From positions 150,025-214,024 of the forward strand of contig DXFM01000003.1 in assembly GCA_019114465.1 (NCBI GenBank): a DNA stretch of 64,000 nucleotides, read 5' to 3'. This DNA is from Candidatus Lachnoclostridium avicola. GTDB taxonomy: Bacteria > Bacillota > Clostridia > Lachnospirales > Lachnospiraceae. A program made the translations under genes and the position numbers. Below are positions 57,597 to 64,000 of the stretch, piece after piece; the stretch's first letter is position 1, and the number at the start of each line of letters is the position of its first letter. The notes beneath the pieces are model-generated. The model did no database searches and was not told the DNA's origin. It saw only the letters and a program-made list of their open reading frames with translations.

Positions 57597-58469
57597 ATGA
57601 ACACAAAGGATTTAAAATGCTTTCAGGCAGTATATGAGGAGAGGAGTGTCAGCCGGGCGGCCAGGCGGCTGTTCATCACACCCCAGGGCCTGAGCAAGAA
57701 TATCCGCCAGCTGGAGGAGGAGCTTCACGCGGTCCTGTTTGTGCGGACGTCCCATGGAATGGCGCCCACGGAGAGCGGGCGTTTTCTCTATGAGCGTTCC
57801 GGGCGGGTGATCCGCCAGCTGGAGGAGATTGAGAACGGCCTGCGGCAGCTGGAACAGCGCAGGGAGAGAATTCGGATCGGCTGCGCCAACGGCGCCCTCA
57901 ACCTGCTGCCTCTGGGGGTGATCCTGGCATTCGGGGCGGCCCACCCGGAGTTCCGGCTGGAGTGGCGGGAGTACCCCAACGATCAGGTGAAGAAAAAGCT
58001 GCTGGATTCGGAGATCGAGTACGGCTTCATGATCGGGGACTGGAGCGAGGACGCCATAAGGGCCAGAAAGATCACCGGCTGCCGTATCTGCCTTTTGGTC
58101 TATGAGGGCCATCCCCTGTACGGTCAGAGCCGGGTGAAACTGTCCCAGCTGGACGGGGAACGGCTGCTGCTGATGAACGAGGCCTTCCGCCTCTACCACG
58201 ATTTCACCTCCCTCTGCGCGGTCCGGGGGGTAAATCCCGCTGTGGTGGCGAAGACGGCGGACGGGGCGGGGCTGTACCGGCTGTGCAGCCAGAAAGTAGG
58301 GCTGGCGGTGGCGCCGGAGTTTTTTCAGGAAGAGTTTAAAATGGAGGGAGTCCGGGCCCTGCCCTTTGAGGAGGAGCTGCGCTGGGACGTGTACGGCGTG
58401 AGCAAGAGAGAGACTTCCGGATATGAGAATATCCGCATGTTTGACCAGTATCTGAGGGATCATCTGTAA
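57597..58469 (+). CDS. LysR family transcriptional regulator
   Basis: LysR-type factor of 290 residues with an N-terminal helix-turn-helix (LKCFQAVYEERSVSRAARRLFITPQGLSKNIRQLEEEL, about 5-42; recognition helix TPQGLSKNIRQLE). An effector-binding domain runs from about 90. It lies between the acid-sugar operon and the enoate reductase gene and could regulate either. The reductase is the more likely target, since the acid-sugar operons already have their own activator. It ends with a strong terminator. Confidence 0.88.
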   Translation: MNTKDLKCFQAVYEERSVSRAARRLFITPQGLSKNIRQLEEELHAVLFVRTSHGMAPTESGRFLYERSGRVIRQLEEIENGLRQLEQRRERIRIGCANGALNLLPLGVILAFGAAHPEFRLEWREYPNDQVKKKLLDSEIEYGFMIGDWSEDAIRARKITGCRICLLVYEGHPLYGQSRVKLSQLDGERLLLMNEAFRLYHDFTSLCAVRGVNPAVVAKTADGAGLYRLCSQKVGLAVAPEFFQEEFKMEGVRALPFEEELRWDVYGVSKRETSGYENIRMFDQYLRDHL

Positions 58470-58523
58470 AAAAAGAATTGCAGCCTTTCAATGAATGGTT
58501 GATGGCGTGCGGTTCTTTTTTGT
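58469..58523 (+). terminator. Terminator after the LysR gene
   Basis: The arms AAAAAAGAATTGCA and TGCGGTTCTTTTTT pair over 14 bp with two G-U pairs. The stem ends in T6. The interior is a 22-base AT-rich loop. Confidence 0.7.
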
Positions 58524-58564
58524 GATACAATATTGTTAAATAAATATCAGAGAGGGGAGACGAC

Positions 58565-60556
58565 ATGAAGTACCAAAATTTATTTACTCCTGTGAAAATC
58601 GGTTCCGTCACCATTAAGAACCGGTTTGCCATGGCGCCCATGGGACCGCTGGGTCTGGCGGACTCTGAGGGCGGCTTTAACCAGAGGGGCATCGACTACT
58701 ACACGGAGCGGGCGAAGGGCGGCACCGGCCTGATCATCACCGGCGTTACCTTTTCCGACTGCAAGGTGGAGACGCAGAGCATGCCCAACTGCCCCAATTC
58801 CACCTACAATCCGGTGCATTTTATCCGCACCAGCCGGGAGATGACGGAGCGGGTACACGCTTACGGCAGCAAGATTTTCCTGATGATGTCCGCCGGCTTC
58901 GGCCGTGTCACCATTCCCACCAACTTAGGCGAATTCCCGCCGGTGGCGCCGTCCGCCATTCCCCACCGCTGGCTGGACAAGATCTGCCGCCCGCTGACGG
59001 TGGAGGAGATCAGAAGCATTGTAAAATCCTTCGGAGACGGAGCTTACAATGCCAAAAGAGCGGGATTTGACGGAGTGGAGATCCACGCAGTTCATGAGGG
59101 ATATCTTCTGGATCAGTTCGCCATCTCCATGTTCAACTTGAGAACAGACGAGTACGGCGGATCTCTGGAGAACCGCCTGCGCTTTGCCAGAGAAGTGGTG
59201 GAGGAGATCAAATCCCGGTGCGGAAGCGATTTCCCCGTGGTTATGCGTTTCAGCGTAAAGAGCATGATCAAGGACTGGAGAGAGGGCGCTCTTCCCGGCG
59301 AGGAGTTTGAGGAGAAGGGCCGTGACATCGCGGAGGGACTGGAGGCAGCCAAGCTGCTGGTGCAGTACGGCTACGATGCCCTGGACACCGATGTGGGAAC
59401 CTACGACGCCTGGTGGTGGAATCATCCGCCGATGTATCAGGAGAAGGGCCTGTACCGTCCCTACTGCAAGATGGTAAAAGAAGTGGTGGACGTTCCCGTG
59501 CTGTGCGCCGGCCGTATGGACAACCCGGATATGGCTTCCCAGGCACTGGAGAACGGAGAGTGCGACATCATCAGCCTGGGCCGTCCCCTGCTGGCGGATC
59601 CGGATTACGTGAACAAGCTGCGGTCCGGCCGTCTGGCTCAGATCCGTCCCTGCATTTCCTGTCAGGAAGGCTGTATGGGCCGTATTCAGGAGTATTCCAT
59701 GATCAACTGCGCTGTCAATCCCCAGGCAGCCAGAGAGCGGGATATGGCCTATGAGCCCATCTTAAAGAGCAAAAAGGTGCTGGTGGTAGGCGGCGGCGTG
59801 GCCGGCTGCGAGGCCGCAAGAGTTCTTGCCATCCGCGGACATCAGCCGGAGCTGTTTGAAAAGGGCAGCCGCCTGGGCGGAAACCTGATTCCCGGCGGAG
59901 CTCCGGAATTTAAGGAGGACGACCTGGCCCTGGCAGAGTGGTACGCCACTACCCTCAAGGATCTGAATGTTCCGGTTCATTTAAACCATGAGGTGACGAA
60001 GGAGGAAGTGCTGGCGGGAAATTATGACGCAGTGATCATCGCCACCGGATCCCAGCCGAAGAAATTCTCCCTGGGAGATGACGACAAGGTCTACACCGCA
60101 GCTCAGGTCCTGTTAAAGGAGAAGGACTGTGGAGACAGCACAGTGATCGTGGGCGGCGGCCTGGTGGGCTGCGAGACGGCTCTGTGGCTGGCTCAGCACG
60201 GAAAGAAGGTCACCATCGTGGAGGCCCTGGACAAGATCCTGGCGGTGAACGGACCTCTGTGCCACGCCAACAAGGATATGCTGGAGCGTCTGGTACCCTT
60301 TAACGGAGTGGAAGTAGTCACCGGAGCGAAGGTGAAATCCTATGCGGGCGGAGTGCTCACGGCGGAGACGGCAGAGGGAGAGAAGACTATCCCCTGCGAC
60401 AGCGTGATCCTGGCTGTGGGCTACCGGGAGGAGGATTCCCTGTATCGTCAGCTGGAGTTTGACGTGCCGGAGATCTATCTGCTGGGCGACGCGAAGAAAG
60501 TGTCCAACATCATGTACGGAATCTGGGATGCCTTTGAGGTGGCAAACCACATCTGA
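58565..60556 (+). CDS. Old-yellow-enzyme-type NADH:flavin oxidoreductase / 2-enoate reductase
   Basis: Cytosolic iron-sulfur flavoenzyme of 663 residues, the architecture of anaerobic 2-enoate and bile-acid-type reductases. An N-terminal FMN barrel (about 1-340; MAPMGPLG near 20, DGVEIHAVHEGYLLDQF near 175) has the [4Fe-4S] Cys set CISCQEGCMGR near 360 with a fourth Cys in NCAVNP near 378. The C-terminal FAD/NAD domain has VLVVGGGVAGCEAARVL near 402 and VIVGGGLVGCETALWL near 528. It would reduce an activated C=C bond with NADH. The substrate is unknown. Promoter elements upstream are weak. Confidence 0.88.
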   Translation: MKYQNLFTPVKIGSVTIKNRFAMAPMGPLGLADSEGGFNQRGIDYYTERAKGGTGLIITGVTFSDCKVETQSMPNCPNSTYNPVHFIRTSREMTERVHAYGSKIFLMMSAGFGRVTIPTNLGEFPPVAPSAIPHRWLDKICRPLTVEEIRSIVKSFGDGAYNAKRAGFDGVEIHAVHEGYLLDQFAISMFNLRTDEYGGSLENRLRFAREVVEEIKSRCGSDFPVVMRFSVKSMIKDWREGALPGEEFEEKGRDIAEGLEAAKLLVQYGYDALDTDVGTYDAWWWNHPPMYQEKGLYRPYCKMVKEVVDVPVLCAGRMDNPDMASQALENGECDIISLGRPLLADPDYVNKLRSGRLAQIRPCISCQEGCMGRIQEYSMINCAVNPQAARERDMAYEPILKSKKVLVVGGGVAGCEAARVLAIRGHQPELFEKGSRLGGNLIPGGAPEFKEDDLALAEWYATTLKDLNVPVHLNHEVTKEEVLAGNYDAVIIATGSQPKKFSLGDDDKVYTAAQVLLKEKDCGDSTVIVGGGLVGCETALWLAQHGKKVTIVEALDKILAVNGPLCHANKDMLERLVPFNGVEVVTGAKVKSYAGGVLTAETAEGEKTIPCDSVILAVGYREEDSLYRQLEFDVPEIYLLGDAKKVSNIMYGIWDAFEVANHI

Positions 60557-60576
60557 TAAATCTGATCAACTGACGG

Positions 60577-60607
60577 TTTCCCGGCCGGCTTTACGCCGGC
60601 GGGAAAA
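60577..60607. terminator. Terminator hairpin after the enoate reductase gene
   Basis: TTTCCCGGCCGGC and GCCGGCGGGAAA pair around TTTAC, with one bulged G, 20 bases past the stop. Confidence 0.65.
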
Positions 60608-60617
60608 TCTGGAGTGG

Positions 60618-60656
60618 AAAAAGTCCCGGCGGCGAAAAAGCCTGCCCGGGACTTTT
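60618..60656 (+). terminator. Second terminator hairpin after the enoate reductase gene
   Basis: AAAAGTCCCGG pairs with CCCGGGACTTTT around a mixed interior and ends in TTTTCTG. Together with 60577 it separates the reductase from the next unit. Confidence 0.7.
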
Positions 60657-60717
60657 CTGCACTCTGGGAAATCCGGATATTTTCTAAAAGTTAGGGCTGG
60701 TTGGCAGAGCGGAAATG

Positions 60718-60726
60718 TGCTATAAT
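60718..60726 (+). promoter_or_regulatory. Extended -10 promoter TGC-TATAAT
   Basis: A perfect TATAAT (60721-60726) preceded by the TGN extended -10 element (60718-60720). The best upstream hexamers (TTGGCA at 60701) are at a poor distance, so this is an extended -10 type start, 50 bases before the lipoprotein gene. Confidence 0.55.
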
Positions 60727-60775
60727 AATCCCATTTTTCACATAGATAAAAAAATAACGAAGAGGAGGAAATTTT

Positions 60776-62095
60776 ATGAGAAAAGTTTTGACAGTTGCCC
60801 TTTGTGCGGCAGCCGGCATGAGCCTTGCGGCCTGTGGAAGCAGCCAGACCGGATCAACCTCCGCGGGAGCGGCGGAGACCCTGACCGGAACGGCGGAAGG
60901 GTTCGGCGGCGACGTGACAGTTACCCTGACGGTGGAGGACGGCGCCATCACGGCGTGCACCATTACCGGTGACGACGAAACCCCGGATATCGGCGGTGCG
61001 GCCCTGGAAGAGCTTTAGCAGCAGGTGGTGGATGCAGGCGGCTATGAGATTGACGGCGTCAGCGGCGCAACCGTGACCAGCGACGCAGTGAGAAAGGCGG
61101 TAGCCCAGGCTCTCGGCGAGGAGATCGAAGAGACGACGGCTGCCGAGACGGAAGCTGAGACAGCTGCTCCCGCGGAAAACGTGGCGATTGAGGGAGGTCT
61201 TCAGATTGGACAGGCTTACACAGCGGCCCACGGAGACAGCTGCTTTACAGAGGCTGTGGCAGTGGTTCAGGGGGATGTGATCGTCGCCGCTTATCTGGAT
61301 GAGTTCCAGTTCTTCCCCTCTGACGCAGAGGTGGTCGGAGTGCCCAACAGCGACCAGGATTTCGGCGCTGATTACGCGGAAGGCTACGTCCTGGGATCCA
61401 AGCGGGAAAACGCAGACTACTACAGCGAGCTCATGGCTTCCCACGCCGGCTCCACGGTGCGCATTGACGACAATTATGACGCCATTCAGAACTTTGCGGT
61501 GGGAAAGACCATTGATGAGATTGAGACGGTGGCAGGCGGAGAGAACGCAGTGGATGCAGTTTCCGGAGCCACACTGGCAGATACGGCCGGCTATCTGGAC
61601 GCGATCGCTCAGGCAGCCCGCAGCGCCCAGGAGAACCAGGCGGTGGAGTATACAGGAGATTCCAGCAGTCTTGAGCTGAAGGTGGCCTACGGCGCTGCCC
61701 ACGGAACGAAATGCTTTACTTCCGCGGCTGCTCTCACAGACGGCGAAACCATCATTCTGAGCTACATCGATGAGTTCCAGTTTATGGATGCAGGGGACGG
61801 CGTGACCGGAGTGCCCAACAGCGATGCAGGCTTTGGAGAGAATGTGGCTGAGGGCCGGGTTTTAGCTTCCAAGCGGGTCAACACAGACTACTACAGCGCG
61901 AACATGGCAAAGAGCGGATCCACCGTTGCCATCGACGCCAACTATGATGCGATCCAGAATCACATCAACGGTATGACCATCGCCGATGCTGCCGCTCTTG
62001 GCGCTGAGGAAAATCCGGTGGACGCTATTTCCGGAGCTACGCTGGCGGATACGGCCAGCTATATCAACGCAGTGGTTGCGGCTGCTCAGGAATAA
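60776..62095 (+). pseudogene. Flavinylation-motif (FMN-binding type) lipoprotein, interrupted by an in-frame TAG
   Basis: One reading frame of about 440 codons broken by TAG at 61016-61018. The first part (80 residues) has a lipobox SLAAC with Cys at 20 and the start of an FMN-binding domain. After the stop the same frame continues with DGVSGATVTSDAV, finishing that domain, and then two tandem homologous domains of about 140 residues. Each of those ends in a DA-V/I-SGATLADT motif and shares GVPNSD-x2-FG, DYYS and ID-x-NYDAIQN. The SGAT motif is the FMN-attachment type used by ApbE, so the intact protein would be a surface electron-transfer flavoprotein. The stop reads TAG CAG CAG, consistent with a CAG to TAG change. 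Confidence 0.75.
61016..61018 (+). other. In-frame amber codon within the lipoprotein frame
   Basis: TAG between GAG CTT and CAG CAG GTG GTG. Both sides read in the same frame and complete one FMN-binding domain. TAG serves as an ordinary stop for at least six other genes in the window (for example argS, thiI, nrdR), so a reassigned codon is unlikely. Confidence 0.8.
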
Positions 62096-62100
62096 AAAAC

Positions 62101-62162
62101 GAGCCGGGAAGTGGCTGAAGAAAGCCATTTCCCGGCTCATTGTTATTTCCCGGCTTATTGTT
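62101..62162. terminator. Bidirectional terminator with a duplicated right arm
   Basis: GAGCCGGGAAGTGGCT (62101-62116) pairs with AGCCATTTCCCGGCTC (62123-62138), one G-U. The right arm with its tail, ATTTCCCGGCT-Y-ATTGTT, is then repeated directly (62127-62144 and 62145-62162, one difference). It lies between the convergent lipoprotein and MATE genes. Confidence 0.7.
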
Positions 62163-63519
62163 ATACCAGAGCTTTTGTTTTCCACGCTCCGCCCCGGTAG
62201 CGCCATACAAAGAAGGCTGCCCGGACCCACCAGTCCAGGATCATGGCCATCCACACGCCGAACACTCCAAAGCCCAGGAAGCGTCCGAAGATGTAGCTGA
62301 ATACAATCCGGCACACCCACATGGAAGTGACGGAGGTGATCATGCAGAACTTCACGTCCCCGGCGGCCCGCAGGGTGGACGGAAGGGAGAAGGCCGTGGG
62401 CCAGATCATGATCACGGAAATGCCGTGGAGGAAAAAGATCTTGATGGCTTCCTCTGCGGTGATGTCCGACAGATTGTAGGCTGCTGTGATCAGCCGGGAG
62501 GCGGCCAGCATGACCACCACGGTGACGGTCACCGACGCGTAGGCGATCTTCAGCATTTTCCTGGTATAGTAGCGGGCCTGGTCGTAGTCGTGGGCCCCCA
62601 CGCACTGGGAGATGACAGTGGTGATCGCCAGGTTCATGGCCATTCCGGGAATGGTCTGGAAGCTGGCCACGGTGTTGGCCACGGCGTTCGCCGCGATGGC
62701 GTAGGTGCCGAAGGTGGACACCAGGCTGAGCACAATGATTTTTCCCAGCTGGAACATGCTGTTTTCCAGGCCGTTGGGAATGCCGATCTGGAGAATCTTC
62801 TTCACCAGATTTTTCCGGAACTGGTACTTTAAGGTAGGCTTGATGTGAAGAACCTGGTTCTGGTTCAGCAGCAGGACGGTGATGGTGATGGCCGCCACCA
62901 TACGGGACACCAGAGTGGGGATGGCCACGCCATCCGCCTCTCTGTGAAAGCCGAAAACCAGGATGGCGTTTCCGCACACGTTGATAATGTTCATCAGCAT
63001 GGACACCTTCATGGATACCTGGGAGTTCCCCATGGAGCGGAAGATGGCGGCTCCCGCGTTGTAGAGGGCGATGAAGGGGATGGACGCGGTAACGATCATC
63101 AGGTACACGTTGGCATGGTGCATTACGTCCGCGTCAATCTGTCCGAATACCACATGAAGAATGAAATTTTTTCCCAGATACATCACCGCCATGATGATGA
63201 CCGCCAGAATGGTCACAAACCAGACCAGCTGATTGGCGGCTTCACAGGCCCGTTTTTCCCGCTTCCGGCCCAGATACTGGCCGGCCACCACGGCTCCTCC
63301 CGTGGCCAGAGCCTGGAATGCGTTGATTAGAAGAAGCATGACGCTGTCCACCAGGGAAACGCCGGACACGGCGGCCTCCCCCGCCTGGGATACCATGATG
63401 GTATCCGCCATTCCCACAAGCACGTTTAAAAACTGCTCGATTACAAGGGGAATGATCAGGGAAACCAGGGCCCGGTTGGAGAACAGGTAATGACTTCGGT
63501 CTGCAGCAGCTGTTTTCAT
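62161..63519 (-). CDS. MATE family multidrug/toxin efflux transporter
   Basis: Polytopic membrane antiporter of 452 residues, about twelve hydrophobic segments in two related halves. The family features are present: LVIEQFLNVLVGMADTIMVSQAG near 20-42, QALATGGAVVAGQYLGR near 69-85 and GIPNGLENSMFQLGKIIVL near 240. It exports cationic drugs or metabolites using H+ or Na+. The substrate is not readable. It has its own promoter and is monocistronic; the terminator of the gene further right precedes it. Confidence 0.92.
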   Translation of the reverse strand: MKTAAADRSHYLFSNRALVSLIIPLVIEQFLNVLVGMADTIMVSQAGEAAVSGVSLVDSVMLLLINAFQALATGGAVVAGQYLGRKREKRACEAANQLVWFVTILAVIIMAVMYLGKNFILHVVFGQIDADVMHHANVYLMIVTASIPFIALYNAGAAIFRSMGNSQVSMKVSMLMNIINVCGNAILVFGFHREADGVAIPTLVSRMVAAITITVLLLNQNQVLHIKPTLKYQFRKNLVKKILQIGIPNGLENSMFQLGKIIVLSLVSTFGTYAIAANAVANTVASFQTIPGMAMNLAITTVISQCVGAHDYDQARYYTRKMLKIAYASVTVTVVVMLAASRLITAAYNLSDITAEEAIKIFFLHGISVIMIWPTAFSLPSTLRAAGDVKFCMITSVTSMWVCRIVFSYIFGRFLGFGVFGVWMAMILDWWVRAAFFVWRYRGGAWKTKALV

Positions 63520-63557
63520 AATACCTAACCTTCCTTTGATATAAATTACAAATGATT

Positions 63558-63586
63558 ATTATATTACCGCCGGATTCAGGATACAA
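63558..63586 (-). promoter_or_regulatory. sigma-70 promoter TTGTAT-N17-TATAAT for the MATE gene
   Basis: On the minus strand: -35 TTGTAT (63586-63581) and -10 TATAAT (63563-63558), 38 bases before the start codon; GGAAGG lies near the start. Confidence 0.7.
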
Positions 63587-63609
63587 GCGGAAAATGAAAA
63601 AGGAGGCAA

Positions 63610-63637
63610 AAAAAGGACCGCGTGAAAGCGGTCCTGA
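63610..63637 (-). terminator. Rho-independent terminator of the truncated gene at the right end
   Basis: On the minus strand AGGACCGC pairs with GCGGTCCT around TTTCAC and is followed by TTTTTTG. A second small hairpin, TTCCGTCC / GGACGGAA, sits just before it (63645-63665). Confidence 0.75.
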
Positions 63638-63681
63638 AAATTTACGGTTCCGTCCGGGCGGACGGAAAGAGCAGGGCAAAC

Positions 63682-64000
63682 TTACTGCACCTGGGTGATG
63701 TCGGGGTAACCGTCAGTGGACGGAACGGTGAAGTTCACCGGCTGTCCCGGATTGTTGATATCGCATTCCACGTACATATGGTAGGCCATGGAACTTCCCT
63801 CGTAGTTGACAGTCATGTCCACCAGAGCTTTTTCCTGAATGGAGTTGCCGTTTCCGTCCAGGGTCATCTCACCTTTGTAGGTGTCGAAGGATATGGAACC
63901 TCCCAGATCCGCGTAGTCAGTTCCCATGGTTCCCAGCACGGACTGAACCATCTGGGTGAGCTTGGTTCCGTCAGCGGTGTAATAGATGGTGGTGGTTCCG
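63682..64000 (-). CDS. Probable lipoprotein, C-terminal part only
   Basis: The minus-strand frame is open to the window edge, so the N-terminus is missing; 105 or so residues are visible. The segment has alternating hydrophobic and polar strands (FDTYKGEMTLDGNG, ALVDMTVNYEG, MAYHMYVECDINNPG), the look of an extracytoplasmic beta-rich lipoprotein of the LppX/DUF6612 kind. That resemblance is only by pattern. It ends at TAA 63682-63684 and has its own terminator. Confidence 0.5.
   Translation of the reverse strand, partial: GTTTIYYTADGTKLTQMVQSVLGTMGTDYADLGGSISFDTYKGEMTLDGNGNSIQEKALVDMTVNYEGSSMAYHMYVECDINNPGQPVNFTVPSTDGYPDITQVQ

Noticed and set aside
61016..61018. Pyrrolysine or other recoding at the TAG
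   Set aside because: TAG ends several normal genes in the window, no recoding element is evident, and CAG to TAG mutation explains it more simply.

Overview
The window looks like a chromosome segment of a GC-rich member of the Clostridia, most likely Lachnospiraceae (Enterocloster/Hungatella/Lachnoclostridium-like; the genus is not provable here). Reasons: Gram-positive ribosome binding sites of the AGGAGG type, the Firmicutes blocks IreB-RuvX-DUF1292, MltG-TrmR-U32 peptidase and Era-RecO-GlyQS, a PerR/Fur protein, RNase J, pyruvate phosphate dikinase, a single-chain glycyl-tRNA synthetase, a YlmC/YmxH sporulation-type protein and several anaerobe-type flavoproteins. No rRNA, tRNA, CRISPR array, prophage or insertion sequence was seen.

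Layout. 1-833: 3' end of an M20 dipeptidase. 834-3844: a sigma-70 promoter, a 43-residue Met/Cys-rich small ORF, a terminator-like hairpin and the metNIQ methionine ABC transporter. 4012-9188: membrane proteins, ylmC, nrdR, a YqeG phosphatase, an aroE-aroK fusion, aroQ and efp. 9466-14468: argS and a SWIM-SNF2 helicase. 14479-18355: a GntR regulator and a three-gene glycerol-3-phosphate-dehydrogenase-like flavoprotein operon. 18352-21138: an RpiR regulator divergent from a GH4 6-phospho-glycosidase. 21339-26246: a TSUP exporter, prmA, rsmE, a cysteine desulfurase and thiI. 26561-29201: an HPr-like protein without the active His, mtaB, and a DUF4430 protein with an ECF S component. 29277-42501: a long housekeeping run of ireB, ruvX, DUF1292, fur, rnj, mltG stub, trmR, trhP, ydcF, an M16C peptidase, era, recO, a lipoprotein and glyS. 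42714-49273: hemerythrin, ppdK, a DnaJ protein, and a split chromate transporter with its LysR regulator.

49393-57543 is the most distinctive accessory region. A PrpR-type sigma-54 activator gene lies between two sigma-54 promoters. One drives, leftward, a GntP permease, a zinc alcohol dehydrogenase and a SAF-domain oxidoreductase. The other drives, rightward, a DUF1537 acid-sugar kinase and a class II aldolase. Shared ATGCAACA boxes lie in both control regions. The gene set resembles tetronate (four-carbon acid sugar) catabolism, but the usual dehydrogenase is replaced by other families, so the substrate is open.

57597-64000 holds a LysR regulator, an old-yellow-enzyme-type enoate reductase, a flavinylation-motif lipoprotein broken by an in-frame amber codon, a MATE exporter and the end of a probable lipoprotein. 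Two families of short dispersed intergenic repeats (26240/42504 and 5251/42574) and a 17-bp tandem repeat (53527-53599) are also present. The best candidates for something undescribed are the Met-rich ORF and hairpin ahead of metNIQ, and the sigma-54 acid-sugar locus.
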